This document shows, in pieces, positions 23,147-29,769 of a stretch of 31,144 bases of DNA. The DNA comes from a virus. The stretch is from positions 1 to 31,144 of IMG/VR virus record IMGVR_UViG_3300047388_000198; one strand, given 5' to 3'. The stretch's first letter is position 1. Each line of letters opens with the position of its first letter. Below the pieces are notes generated by a model. It made no database searches, had not been told where the DNA came from, and saw only the letters and a program-made list of their open reading frames with translations. The position numbers and the translations under genes were made by a program.

Positions 23147-23305
23147 TTAGCCCATCGCGCCGTCCACCAGGCCGCCCGGTTCGGATTCTGTCTCGATGGC
23201 GCGGAAAGGGGACCCATTGTCAGTGTTTGAATATTGTTTTGTTTCGATGGCCACCCATGCCGGGCCCGGCTCGCCTTCAGGCGCCAGCGGTTGACACTCG
23301 ATCAT
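23147..23305 (-). CDS. Possible small acidic protein (52 aa)
   Basis: The minus-strand frame reads MIECQPLAPEGEPGPAWVAI and continues through SNTDNGSPFRAIETESEPGG. Composition looks more protein-like than the overlapping plus-strand frame, which is Arg/Cys-rich. The binding site is weak. A GTG 11 codons earlier (23338) is an alternative. If real, it would be the first gene of the DUF6527 transcript. Confidence 0.4.
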   Translation of the reverse strand: MIECQPLAPEGEPGPAWVAIETKQYSNTDNGSPFRAIETESEPGGLVDGAMG

Positions 23306-23331
23306 GCGTGCTGGTTCGGCAGCGTAGCGTG

Positions 23332-23464
23332 GTGACACTCCGTGTCACAGCGTAGCGCTACGCGTCACAGTGTGACCAGGCACGTCACACACATACATCG
23401 ATTCCACGCCATTCTATGTTGGCATGTCACATGCATACGCTCTGTTGTGTAGCGCAGCGCTACA
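23332..23464. promoter_or_regulatory. Palindrome-rich control region before early genes
   Basis: Five perfect inverted repeats lie within 133 bases: 23332-23348 (GTGACAC/GTGTCAC), 23350-23363 (GCGTAGCGCTACGC), 23364-23376 (GTCACA/TGTGAC), 23422-23434 (GCATGT/ACATGC) and 23448-23464 (TGTAGCGC/GCGCTACA). TTGGCA at 23419-23424 could be a -35 element but lacks a good -10. The region ends about 20 bases before the first early gene and probably holds its operators. Confidence 0.6.
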
Positions 23465-23485
23465 TACCACTAACAGGACGCGCAC

Positions 23486-23698
23486 ATGTACTCACCCAAA
23501 CAAGCAATGCTGGCACGCTTCCCTAACGCCAAGCTGGTAATGGACAAGTTCACGCGCAAGTATGACGTCTATCTCGGCGAGACCGCAGAGGACCGTTACT
23601 CGCGCGATGTGGACATGATCAGCACTGGATCAGGCAGCCCGCCAGACGCATGGGCAGAGGCAGCGTTCCGCTTCCGTCTTGGCCAATTCAACTTCTGA
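23486..23698 (+). CDS. Hypothetical early protein (70 aa)
   Basis: This is the first gene of the rightward run, with AGGA seven bases before the ATG. It reads MYSPKQAMLARFPNAKLVMD and ends AAFRFRLGQFNF. It appears cytoplasmic and soluble. No family is recognised. It is likely controlled by the palindromes upstream. Confidence 0.75.
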   Translation: MYSPKQAMLARFPNAKLVMDKFTRKYDVYLGETAEDRYSRDVDMISTGSGSPPDAWAEAAFRFRLGQFNF

Positions 23699-23708
23699 GG
23701 ACATGACC

Positions 23709-24056
23709 ATGCTCCGCACAGCACTAGAACTAGCAGCAACAGCCGGCGCCGCATACCTCGGCTATCGGTCAACACAGATTGCAACGAACGGAAACAAAAC
23801 TGCCGCAGCTATCAGCGGTACCGTGACAGGCGGCATGGCCGCGCTGTACTTTTTCGCACCCGGCGGCATGGCAGCGGTCAACGCCGGCACGATGGCTGCG
23901 ATAGGCGCGGCTGGCGTAGGCGTGGCGGCGATCGATGCGTATCACGCGGTGCGCGTGAATGACATGAAGGGCACAGACTTCGCCGCGTGGCTCTCCGCGC
24001 AGGCTACCAAGGGCCGCGAGCTGGTATCCGACGCAGTGTCGAGCGTGGTGTCATGA
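23709..24056 (+). CDS. Membrane protein (115 aa)
   Basis: GAGGA lies eight bases before the ATG at 23709; a second ATG at 23703 is possible. The protein has Gly/Ala-rich hydrophobic segments near residues 5-20, 35-55 and 60-80 (TGGMAALYFFAPGGMAAV). A charged helical C-terminus follows. Its stop overlaps the next start as ATGA. It is probably an inner-membrane early protein; function unknown. Confidence 0.75.
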   Translation: MLRTALELAATAGAAYLGYRSTQIATNGNKTAAAISGTVTGGMAALYFFAPGGMAAVNAGTMAAIGAAGVGVAAIDAYHAVRVNDMKGTDFAAWLSAQATKGRELVSDAVSSVVS

Positions 24057-24223
24057 CCGCCACAGCCTACAAATACGACGCACCATCCTGCGATTGTCCC
24101 GAATGCCCCTACTGTGCCGGCGATGGCCGCCTGGTCTCTGGCAAGATGGCACGCTGCACGGACTGCGGAGCGCTATTCCGCTACGTGGTGCCGCAGTGTG
24201 AGCGGGAATTGGATTTTAACTGA
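24053..24223 (+). CDS. Small zinc-ribbon protein (56 aa)
   Basis: The ATG overlaps the preceding stop (ATGA). Cysteines occur as CDCPECPYC near the N-terminus and CTDC near residue 36, which could form a zinc ribbon. The sequence ends QCERELDFN. Small zinc-ribbon proteins of this type are common in early phage regions and may bind nucleic acid or host proteins; this is inferred. Confidence 0.75.
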   Translation: MTATAYKYDAPSCDCPECPYCAGDGRLVSGKMARCTDCGALFRYVVPQCERELDFN

Positions 24224-24233
24224 GGATACGACC

Positions 24234-24443
24234 ATGCAAGCTCTGACAGGTTACGACGGCAGCACGTATCACATCGGCTCGCGCGTCGAATTGCACCCAG
24301 GTACAGATCTCTGGATGCGCGGCGCCCGCTATGGTGTCGTGGTCGGCACAAGCTGCACACCGAACGATCGCGTCAAGGTTCAGCTAGACAAGCTACCGGG
24401 TCGCAAGTTCAGTTGCAGCGAAGACACGCTCCGCGCCATTTGA
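24234..24443 (+). CDS. Small SH3/KOW-like protein (69 aa)
   Basis: The ATG follows GAGGATACGACC. The sequence MQALTGYDGSTYHIGSRVEL, then YGVVVGTSCTPNDRVKVQLD, is typical of a small five-stranded barrel with G-x-V-V-G turns. No function is known. It is separated from the zinc-ribbon gene by ten bases. Confidence 0.7.
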   Translation: MQALTGYDGSTYHIGSRVELHPGTDLWMRGARYGVVVGTSCTPNDRVKVQLDKLPGRKFSCSEDTLRAI

Positions 24444-24505
24444 CCCTCGCCGCAGCCCATGCCTTGCGTGGGTTGCAACGATGGCCAAGAAAGGAGAACC
24501 GCGAC

Positions 24506-24709
24506 ATGATCAACAAAATTGAAGTCTACGCGGACGCTGGTACTAAGACCGCCAAAGCGCGCAATTGCGGTGATGAGGCATGCGCACGATTCCATTCCGA
24601 TTGGGCGCGGCGAGCGCTGCACCTCGAAAGCGAAGCATATCGCACCGAATGCAGAACAGCATTCGACAATGCCTATAAACAGGCGCGCAATGTTCCGAGG
24701 GTGTCATGA
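24506..24709 (+). CDS. Hypothetical helical protein (67 aa)
   Basis: AAGGAGA precedes the ATG. The sequence (MINKIEVYADAGTKTAKARN) continues with a helical, Ala/Arg/Glu-rich C-terminus. No motif is recognised. The stop overlaps the next start as ATGA. Confidence 0.7.
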   Translation: MINKIEVYADAGTKTAKARNCGDEACARFHSDWARRALHLESEAYRTECRTAFDNAYKQARNVPRVS

Positions 24710-24990
24710 TCCTCGAATCCGGCATGATCGTCTTTCTGGGCTTACTGCTACTCGCAGTCAAGCTGCCGAAGAAAATGCTGTTGCGACTGCTAGGCGTGCC
24801 GCTGCTGTTCGATCTGAGCGTCTCAGCCATCGCCTACGCGCTGCACTGGGGAACGTTCTCTGGCGTCATGGCAGCCGCGGTCGCAGGCTTGCTTACGTCA
24901 GGCTTCACGAGCGGCGGACGCTGGCTCATTGGCTACATTCGCGCAGGCGTTTATCACGCTGGCGTGTTTCCTATGGATGTTGGCAAATAG
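24706..24990 (+). CDS. Membrane protein with three hydrophobic segments (94 aa)
   Basis: Hydrophobic stretches lie at about residues 5-20 (SGMIVFLGLLLLAVKL), 26-45 and 50-70 (WGTFSGVMAAAVAGLLTSG). A basic patch KKMLLRLL follows the first helix. It is the last gene before the 430-base repeat region. The ATG overlaps the previous stop (ATGA). The family is not recognised. Confidence 0.8.
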   Translation: MILESGMIVFLGLLLLAVKLPKKMLLRLLGVPLLFDLSVSAIAYALHWGTFSGVMAAAVAGLLTSGFTSGGRWLIGYIRAGVYHAGVFPMDVGK

Positions 24991-25001
24991 CGCGCCGAGA
25001 G

Positions 25002-25030
25002 CGGCGGATTCAAACGCCGATTCAAACGCT
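25002..25030 (+). repeat. Tandem 12-base repeat with small stem after the membrane-protein gene
   Basis: GATTCAAACGCC (25007-25018) is followed directly by GATTCAAACGCT (25019-25030). CGGCG (25002-25006) can pair with CGCCG (25015-25019). A T-rich run (about 25031-25047) comes next. It may act as a weak terminator or as the edge of the origin-like region. Confidence 0.4.
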
Positions 25031-25061
25031 TGTTTACTATTTTTCTTCACGCCAGTTTAAC

Positions 25062-25380
25062 TTACACATACGACCGACCTCAAATGGCGTGGTTACACCA
25101 AATTACACCTTTACACATGGTTTCAACTTCTCTGGGAAATCTAATGCCCTGTAACTCTGTGCATATTACAGGATAGTAGACTATCTAAAATGTTTAAAGG
25201 TATATGTAATTGGTGTAAAAGCTGTAACCATGCGGCCTATAGGGTGTAACCACTTACAGGTGTTTAGGTGTAAGCAGTTGCTGAGCAGGACAAATCCTGT
25301 TATGCTGTGGCTGCCTTAGTAAAACTACAGAATTACAGGATATGCGCGGTTTCGAGGGATTCGCCGAAAAGAGGTGTAAT
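25062..25380. repeat. Iteron-like array of GTGTAA/TTACAC repeats
   Basis: In this gene-free stretch TTACAC occurs at 25062, 25093, 25103 and 25111. Its complement GTGTAA occurs at 25213, 25244, 25268 and 25374. Related TTACAGG or TGTAAC sites are at about 25150, 25166, 25223, 25254 and 25333. The left half holds one orientation and the right half mostly the other. This is what an origin of replication or a multi-site operator looks like. The region is also richer in A+T than its surroundings. Confidence 0.6.
25278..25306 (+). promoter_or_regulatory. Possible promoter for the ribbon-helix-helix gene
   Basis: TTGCTG (25278-25283) and TATGCT (25301-25306) are 17 bases apart. The spacer contains the inverted repeat AGGA/TCCT. 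Both boxes are imperfect. A GTGTAA repeat lies ten bases upstream and another lies 70 bases downstream, so the array could regulate this promoter. Confidence 0.45.
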
Positions 25381-25421
25381 CTCAAAATCCGTGAGACAGT
25401 CAAAAAAGAGGAAATTTGGTC

Positions 25422-25880
25422 ATGCCAAGTAACGAAAACGTAATGTTTGACAGGAACGCCGAGATTGCGTCATCTACGATCAAGCGCAGCACCTCGATAA
25501 GCATTTGGCTCTCGCCCGAGGAAGTTGCATGGCTCGACAAGGTGCGTGTCGGTATGGGGCCTGGAACGCCGAGATCCTGGGCCGTTTTCACCCGCTCCGC
25601 CTTGCTGCGCTATCTACTCATCAACGAGGCCACCGAGCGTGGCGTGCGCGAGGGCGCCGTGATGCGCATGAACGGCACGCTGGTGGAGTACACGGAAAAT
25701 GGGCGCAGGACCACAACGCCCAGCGCGCTTGTGCCGCTGCCGCCACAGCGCGTCGACAACGTCGAGGTCGACGGATGGGGGCGGCCGTTGCGGCCCGCCG
25801 AGCCGGTCGCGCCAGTAAGGAAAAATCCCCTTGATTCGTGGGACGGAACCGGCGAGAAGCCGGGAGACCCGTCTGCATGA
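25422..25880 (+). CDS. Probable ribbon-helix-helix DNA-binding protein (153 aa or fewer)
   Basis: The segment STSISIWLSPEEVAWLDKVR followed by SWAVFTRSALLRYLLIN has the beta-strand, helix, turn, helix order of Arc/CopG-type regulators. A Pro/Arg-rich, probably disordered tail follows (after residue ~100). ATG 25422 has GAGG ten bases before it; a TTG two codons earlier is the alternative. It sits directly beside the GTGTAA repeats, so it may bind them as repressor or replication initiator. The fold call is from pattern only. Confidence 0.65.
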   Translation: MPSNENVMFDRNAEIASSTIKRSTSISIWLSPEEVAWLDKVRVGMGPGTPRSWAVFTRSALLRYLLINEATERGVREGAVMRMNGTLVEYTENGRRTTTPSALVPLPPQRVDNVEVDGWGRPLRPAEPVAPVRKNPLDSWDGTGEKPGDPSA

Positions 25881-25931
25881 GTATGGGCGTGCGTGGCAAC
25901 GGCCCGCATCGTGCATGTATGATAATGTAGC

Positions 25932-25940
25932 GTAGCGCTA
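25932..25940. promoter_or_regulatory. GTAGCGCTA motif upstream of the 305-aa gene
   Basis: This exact copy of the motif lies six bases after TATGATAAT, a possible -10 region at 25918-25926, and 31 bases before the next gene. AGCGCTAAGCGCT adds a second half-site. Occupation would interfere with transcription start. Confidence 0.5.
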
Positions 25941-25971
25941 AGCGCTTGGCATAACTGGAGAGTCTGAGACC

Positions 25972-26889
25972 ATGAACTACGAAAACGACATCTCCCTATC
26001 GCTTGCAGTGTCGGCACATTCCGGCACAAGCTTCTCACCAGAGAAGCGCGGTGAGTCAGAGCGCGCAAGCTATGCCGCCGAGATTGCCGGCGCGCTTGAG
26101 ACGATGACACAGAACGCGACCAAGGGCGGCACCCTTGACCTAGTGGCGGAAGAGTTCGAGCGCTTCCGCGCAGGCTACGCCGCAAAGTATCGCGCGTACT
26201 TGTCCAGCAAATCACGTTGCATGTCGACCATGATCACCGGCGCAAGCAATTTTCCTGTACGTCGCCAGCAGAAACGCAACGACGTTGCGCACAGCCGCTT
26301 AAACGAGCTTTTAGACTTCCGCGCGCGCGCCATGAAGGCCGCGCTAACCAAGCTGCGACCAGACTTGCGCCCCATCATGGCGGGCGACTCCGACGCAACC
26401 ACTCGGCTGCAAGCGGAGATTGAGAAGGCCGAGCAGCGGCAAGCGAACATGAAGGCCGCAAACGCCGCCATACGCAAGCACAAGAAAGCCGGACCGGATG
26501 CGCAGGTTGCTGCACTGGTCGCGCTTGGCTACATCGGCGACGTAGCGCGCGAGTTGATAAAGCCGGATTGTTGCGGGCGCATCGGATTCGCCGACTACGA
26601 GACCAGCAACAACAACGCGAATATTCGACGGATGCGGCAGCGCTTGGAATCGCTGCAGGTTGCCAAGGCAGCGCCGACGACGGAAATAGAAGGCGCGGCG
26701 GCAAGGGTTGAGGATGACCCGCCAGCAAACCGTGTGCGCCTGTTCTTTCCGGGCAAACCCTCCGCCGAGGTACGGGACCGCCTGAAGTCCGGCGGGTTCC
26801 GTTGGGCGCCGAGCATCGGCGCATGGCAGGCGTATAGACATAACCACACAATCGAGCTGGCACGACAAGTGGCTGAGGTGCGGCCATGA
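25972..26889 (+). CDS. Conserved mobile-element/phage protein with C-terminal GFRW domain (305 aa)
   Basis: The N-terminal part (SAHSGTSFSPEKRGESERAS) and NFPVRRQQKRNDVAHSRLNE are strongly conserved in a family of plasmid and phage proteins as I recall them. The middle is helical and basic. The C-terminal ~55 residues contain VRLFFPGKPSAEVRDRLKSG, then GFRWAPSIGAWQAYR, a separate module seen at the end of many phage and plasmid proteins (related annotations: DUF3560-like). Function is not known; a nucleic-acid or anti-defence role is only a guess. GGAGAG lies before the ATG. Confidence 0.8.
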   Translation: MNYENDISLSLAVSAHSGTSFSPEKRGESERASYAAEIAGALETMTQNATKGGTLDLVAEEFERFRAGYAAKYRAYLSSKSRCMSTMITGASNFPVRRQQKRNDVAHSRLNELLDFRARAMKAALTKLRPDLRPIMAGDSDATTRLQAEIEKAEQRQANMKAANAAIRKHKKAGPDAQVAALVALGYIGDVARELIKPDCCGRIGFADYETSNNNANIRRMRQRLESLQVAKAAPTTEIEGAAARVEDDPPANRVRLFFPGKPSAEVRDRLKSGGFRWAPSIGAWQAYRHNHTIELARQVAEVRP

Positions 26890-27140
26890 AAGAATCCGAC
26901 ATCAAACACGAAAATGGCGGCTACTGGGTCGGCAAGAATAAGGTCGGCAAGCTGGCGACTTATAGCGTCTTTCGCAACATGGGCACGCACAGTGTCAGCG
27001 ATTCGCACTATGTGTGCGATACGGACGGACTAAGTATTGCCATTGCGCGCTGCAACTACCTGGCGAGCATGGCAGCCGCCAGGGAGTTTGCCGCGATGAC
27101 GGAAGACGAGCGCGAGGACAGATTTGGGGCGGCGGAATAA
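26886..27140 (+). CDS. Hypothetical early protein (84 aa)
   Basis: The ATG overlaps the preceding stop (ATGA). It reads MKESDIKHENGGYWVGKNKV and contains a helical C-terminal segment (ARCNYLASMAAAREFAAMTE). The family is not recognised; it is probably co-translated with the 305-aa protein. Confidence 0.75.
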   Translation: MKESDIKHENGGYWVGKNKVGKLATYSVFRNMGTHSVSDSHYVCDTDGLSIAIARCNYLASMAAAREFAAMTEDEREDRFGAAE

Positions 27141-27147
27141 TCAAGTC

Positions 27148-27177
27148 TGGACTAAAACCGTAGCGCTATGCTATACT
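27148..27177 (+). promoter_or_regulatory. Possible promoter with GTAGCGCTA in its spacer
   Basis: TGGACT (27148-27153), an 18-base spacer and TATACT (27172-27177) form a promoter-like pair. The exact motif GTAGCGCTA (27160-27168) lies inside the spacer. It precedes a run of six small overlapping genes by 25 bases. Confidence 0.5.
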
Positions 27178-27201
27178 AAGTTACCCTGAAAGGAAATGCA
27201 A

Positions 27202-27294
27202 ATGAACGCACTCGACGCCGTTGGTCTGCCAATGTGGTTTGCTGCCGCGGTTGTGTACTACGCGGTGGGTAAGCTGTGGCGGGCGCGGTCATGA
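27202..27294 (+). CDS. Very small membrane peptide (30 aa)
   Basis: AAGGAAA precedes ATG 27202. The peptide is MNALDAVGLPMWFAAAVVYY followed by AVGKLWRARS, a single hydrophobic helix with a basic end. Its stop overlaps the next start as ATGA, which supports translation. Confidence 0.65.
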   Translation: MNALDAVGLPMWFAAAVVYYAVGKLWRARS

Positions 27295-27560
27295 CCCCAC
27301 TCGCCTGCCTCTGCCTCGCCTTCGTGATTCAGCCGGGCCCGTCATTCGGTGGCTCGGTTGGATCGTTCGGCAGCACGTTTATGTTGGCTGGTGCTACCAA
27401 TGGCGACGCTGTATTCATCTCATCGTTTGAGCCCATGACGGTGGGCAATTGGACGCTGGAATTTACCACGGCGCCGCATTACGCGAATATCGCGCTGCCT
27501 GGCTGCGGCCGGTGGCTGTATCGGGATGTCGTGGTGATTGACTGCGGCAGCACGCCGTGA
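27291..27560 (+). CDS. Probable exported protein (89 aa)
   Basis: The ATG overlaps the previous stop. The N-terminus (MTPLACLCLAFVIQPGPSF) resembles a short signal peptide, after which the chain is Gly/Phe-rich and beta-like. Two cysteines near the C-terminus (PGCGRW and DCGSTP) may form a disulfide. It may act at the envelope, for example in exclusion; this is speculative. Confidence 0.65.
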   Translation: MTPLACLCLAFVIQPGPSFGGSVGSFGSTFMLAGATNGDAVFISSFEPMTVGNWTLEFTTAPHYANIALPGCGRWLYRDVVVIDCGSTP

Positions 27561-27748
27561 CCGAGCAAGAAATTGACGCACAGGACAAACTCATGACCGA
27601 GAACGAAATCATCGACGAGCGCCTACGCAATCCCCGGCCATTGACCGAGGAAGAATTCCTCGCCGCCTCCGAGAACATTCGCAAGCGCATCGTGTTGCGA
27701 CGGCTGGAGCGGATGGTTGAGGTGCTGGAGCGGGAGGCCGGGAAATGA
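27557..27748 (+). CDS. Small charged helical protein (63 aa)
   Basis: GTG overlaps the previous stop as GTGA. The protein (MTEQEIDAQDKLMTENEIID and later RKRIVLRRLERMVEVLE) is almost all helix and may form a coiled coil. No family is recognised. Confidence 0.7.
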   Translation: MTEQEIDAQDKLMTENEIIDERLRNPRPLTEEEFLAASENIRKRIVLRRLERMVEVLEREAGK

Positions 27749-27858
27749 CGCGCTTGACACTCCACGCTATCCGCATCGTCGCGCTTATGCTTGGTGCTAC
27801 CGTCGCGCTTGGGTTGCTATTTCGCGGCGCGGTGGCGGTGGGGAGGATGCTGCCGTGA
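27745..27858 (+). CDS. Very small membrane peptide (37 aa)
   Basis: The ATG overlaps the previous stop. The peptide MTRLTLHAIRIVALMLGATV continues as ALGLLFRGAVAVGRMLP, a single hydrophobic helix. The stop overlaps the next start as GTGA. Confidence 0.65.
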   Translation: MTRLTLHAIRIVALMLGATVALGLLFRGAVAVGRMLP

Positions 27859-28145
27859 AGCTACCCCCAAAGCACCGCCGCTTCGCTCGCCTGTGCTACC
27901 ACGTTTCCGGCGTGTTCTTCCCCGATCCCTACCGCGACTGCAACATGGCCATCCCTGAGTACCGCATCATGGGGGCGTATCGCCGGCTCGGCAAGGATCT
28001 CGGTCGACAGACGGGTCGTGAGCACGAGGCCTTGCTCGGCGAGTACAAAGCTATCGAGTACCTGCGCCGCCTCAACGTGCGCCGGGTATGGGATGACATG
28101 TCGCACAAAATAGCGCGGGTTACGAAAAAGCCGAGGCTGCCGTGA
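27855..28145 (+). CDS. Basic hypothetical protein (96 aa)
   Basis: GTG 27855 overlaps the previous stop. The protein is rich in Arg, Lys and Tyr: MKLPPKHRRFARLCYHVSGV and LGEYKAIEYLRRLNVRRVWD. Overlap with the next gene (GTGA) continues the coupled chain. A DNA/RNA-binding role is possible from charge, with no motif to prove it. Confidence 0.7.
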   Translation: MKLPPKHRRFARLCYHVSGVFFPDPYRDCNMAIPEYRIMGAYRRLGKDLGRQTGREHEALLGEYKAIEYLRRLNVRRVWDDMSHKIARVTKKPRLP

Positions 28146-28369
28146 ATCAACACAGCCATGACACGAAGTCCTCCCGCATCCGCAACGCCCTGCGCAAGCT
28201 CGGCCGCGCAACGTGTGTGCAGCTGTCGTGGGAAAGCGGTGTCGCCGTGCGCGATGTGCAGAGCATCGTGCCGGCCCTGCTCAGGCACGGCTCCGCAAAG
28301 TTTGGAGGCGTTGCCAATTTCCACCATGGCGACTGCGGCAGGTTTCCGCACATTTACGAGCCAGTATGA
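28142..28369 (+). CDS. Small winged-helix-like protein (75 aa)
   Basis: GTG overlaps the preceding stop. The segment SSRIRNALRKLGRATCVQLS and SWESGVAVRDVQSIVPALLR resembles a helix-turn-helix with a wing (VANFHHGDCGRF). It could be a small transcription regulator of the early region. The call is from pattern only. Confidence 0.6.
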   Translation: MNQHSHDTKSSRIRNALRKLGRATCVQLSWESGVAVRDVQSIVPALLRHGSAKFGGVANFHHGDCGRFPHIYEPV

Positions 28370-28578
28370 ACATTATCGCGCTAACCCTATTCACCGCCGC
28401 CGCCCTGTCAGCCACGCCGCTGACGCTGACCATCCACACCGGCACGCACACATATGTTGTGCATGGCACGTACAACGCGATGGTGTTCGACATCAGCGGC
28501 GTCACGCTTGACTACACCACTGACAGGATTTTTTGCTCCGACTTCAGCGCGACCGACTGCAACCAGGTCTTGCCGTAA
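28366..28578 (+). CDS. Probable exported protein (70 aa)
   Basis: The ATG overlaps the preceding stop. The N-terminus MNIIALTLFTAAALSATPLT is a plausible signal peptide, with processing after ALSA. The mature part is short, beta-like and has two cysteines (FCSDFSATDCNQ). It is an envelope protein of unknown role. Confidence 0.7.
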   Translation: MNIIALTLFTAAALSATPLTLTIHTGTHTYVVHGTYNAMVFDISGVTLDYTTDRIFCSDFSATDCNQVLP

Positions 28579-28606
28579 CCCGCTCCACCCAAAAGAGGGC
28601 TAGCTA

Positions 28607-28858
28607 ATGAACAGTCAAACGACAGCACGGACGGCGAACAGTCAATGGCAGCCAATCGAAACTGCGCCGGTTGGTGTATTTCTGGTTTGGATTCCGTCGA
28701 TTCAATTGACGCCGAATGGTTCGGCATGGCCAGCCTGGAAGCAAGAAAATGGGCAGATATTCTCCAACGCTCATGGCGTGCTGAACGAGATTGATACCGG
28801 ATACAGGAATAGAGAACTGATCGCCACTCACTGGACGGCCATGGAGCCGCCGAAATGA
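28607..28858 (+). CDS. DUF551-like protein (83 aa)
   Basis: AGAGGG precedes the ATG. The pattern WQPIETAPVGVFLVWIPS and the final ATHWTAMEPP fit the DUF551 family, small phage and prophage proteins of unknown function. The stop overlaps the next start as ATGA. Confidence 0.8.
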   Translation: MNSQTTARTANSQWQPIETAPVGVFLVWIPSIQLTPNGSAWPAWKQENGQIFSNAHGVLNEIDTGYRNRELIATHWTAMEPPK

Positions 28859-29121
28859 CCACTCAAACGCGCGAACAGCCGAACACGCCTGAGAGTGGGG
28901 TTGCTAATGGCGGCCCAGCGTTTCCGATCTATCCGCGAGTCCAAGGCATGCAGACCAAGGAACTCAGCGACATGGTTGGCATGTCCTTGCGTGATTACTT
29001 CGCGGCTAAGGCGCTTGCGCATCCCTATGCCCAAGGTGATGACACTCACATGAATTGCGACAAAGCGGCTGCTTGGGCCTATGAACTGGCAGACGCAATG
29101 CTGAAGGCGCGGAACGCATGA
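28855..29121 (+). CDS. Conserved small phage protein (88 aa)
   Basis: The sequence has GGPAFPIYPRVQGMQTK followed by GMSLRDYFAAKALAHP and AYELADAMLKARNA. This GGPAFP/GMSLRDYFAA/ADAML pattern is frequent in phage early regions and has no assigned function. The ATG overlaps the preceding stop. Confidence 0.8.
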   Translation: MTTQTREQPNTPESGVANGGPAFPIYPRVQGMQTKELSDMVGMSLRDYFAAKALAHPYAQGDDTHMNCDKAAAWAYELADAMLKARNA

Positions 29122-29189
29122 ACCTCTCGGCTGTTCGCGCTCTCACCATCGCACTCCTGGTCAACGGCACCCCACACACAACGAGGTAA
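29118..29189 (+). CDS. Possible very small peptide (23 aa)
   Basis: ATG 29118 overlaps the preceding stop (ATGA) and opens a short frame MNLSAVRALTIALLVNGTPH plus three residues. It is too short to judge; the overlap and hydrophobic character are the only support. Confidence 0.3.
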   Translation: MNLSAVRALTIALLVNGTPHTTR

Positions 29190-29195
29190 CTAAAC

Positions 29196-29351
29196 ATGAA
29201 ACTTCGCATCTGCGTAAAACCGTCGCCGCTCAAGTGCTGGCAGCATCCATGGGGATTTCGTCGCCTTACCTGGGTTGGTGCTGACAAGTCACATCCTCCG
29301 CACGGTTGGCAATTCGGACTCTGGTTCATTGGGTTTGAGTATTGGCCATGA
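29196..29351 (+). CDS. Small Trp-rich protein (51 aa)
   Basis: GAGG lies before the ATG. The protein contains MKLRICVKPSPLKCWQHPWG and FGLWFIGFEYWP at the end. The aromatic C-terminus resembles short phage proteins ending in FGxWFxGFxYxP, of unknown function. The stop overlaps the HTH gene start. Confidence 0.65.
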   Translation: MKLRICVKPSPLKCWQHPWGFRRLTWVGADKSHPPHGWQFGLWFIGFEYWP

Positions 29352-29548
29352 GCGCGCCTCGCGGTTTGCGCCAAGCAATTGAGAGGAAAATTGCTAACCA
29401 TGGAGGCTTGCGCGCGGCGGCGCGGGTACTGAAAACTGATCCGTCGTATCTGCTTCGCTGTATGACAGGTGCGCGCGGTCCATCGCCAAAACTGTTGCGT
29501 GGACTTGGACTCGTGAAGGTCGTCGGTTATCGGAAGCACAAACCATGA
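29348..29548 (+). CDS. Small Cro-like helix-turn-helix protein (66 aa)
   Basis: The ATG overlaps the preceding stop (ATGA). LRQAIERKIANHGGLRAAAR, then VLKTDPSYLLRCMTG, has the spacing of a Cro/CI-type helix-turn-helix (GGLRAAARVL as helix 2-turn). A basic C-terminus follows. It could be a repressor acting at the palindromes in the control region; no direct evidence links them. Confidence 0.7.
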   Translation: MSAPRGLRQAIERKIANHGGLRAAARVLKTDPSYLLRCMTGARGPSPKLLRGLGLVKVVGYRKHKP

Positions 29549-29766
29549 TTTTCATTCTCCTCACTATCGCTGGCCTAACCACCCCACACCAAGCCACGGA
29601 GCTGCACTTTCAGCGTTCCGGTGCCGTCGCCTCATGGTGGAACGAGGGTGGAGTAACGAGGGTGTGTAGGCCGGTGGAGGGTTACAGGTTTTCATTCGAG
29701 AGCGCGAACATCTCGTGCCGGGAAGTCTGGCCTGACTTGATACACGTTGACGGATTTGGAGGGTGA
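29545..29766 (+). CDS. Probable exported small protein (73 aa)
   Basis: The ATG overlaps the preceding stop. The hydrophobic N-terminus MIFILLTIAGLTTPHQATEL could be a short signal. The mature part has two cysteines (RVCRP and ISCRE) that may pair. Similar composition to the 70-aa and 89-aa exported proteins nearby; function unknown. Confidence 0.6.
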   Translation: MIFILLTIAGLTTPHQATELHFQRSGAVASWWNEGGVTRVCRPVEGYRFSFESANISCREVWPDLIHVDGFGG

Positions 29767-29769
29767 CAA

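Noticed and set aside
23131-23355. A 74-codon plus-strand frame in the control region
   Set aside because: It is rich in Arg, Pro and Cys and crosses regulatory palindromes. The opposite minus-strand frame looks more protein-like, though that one is also uncertain.
25062-25380. CRISPR array
   Set aside because: The repeats are six to eight bases long, occur in both orientations and at irregular spacing, unlike CRISPR repeats.
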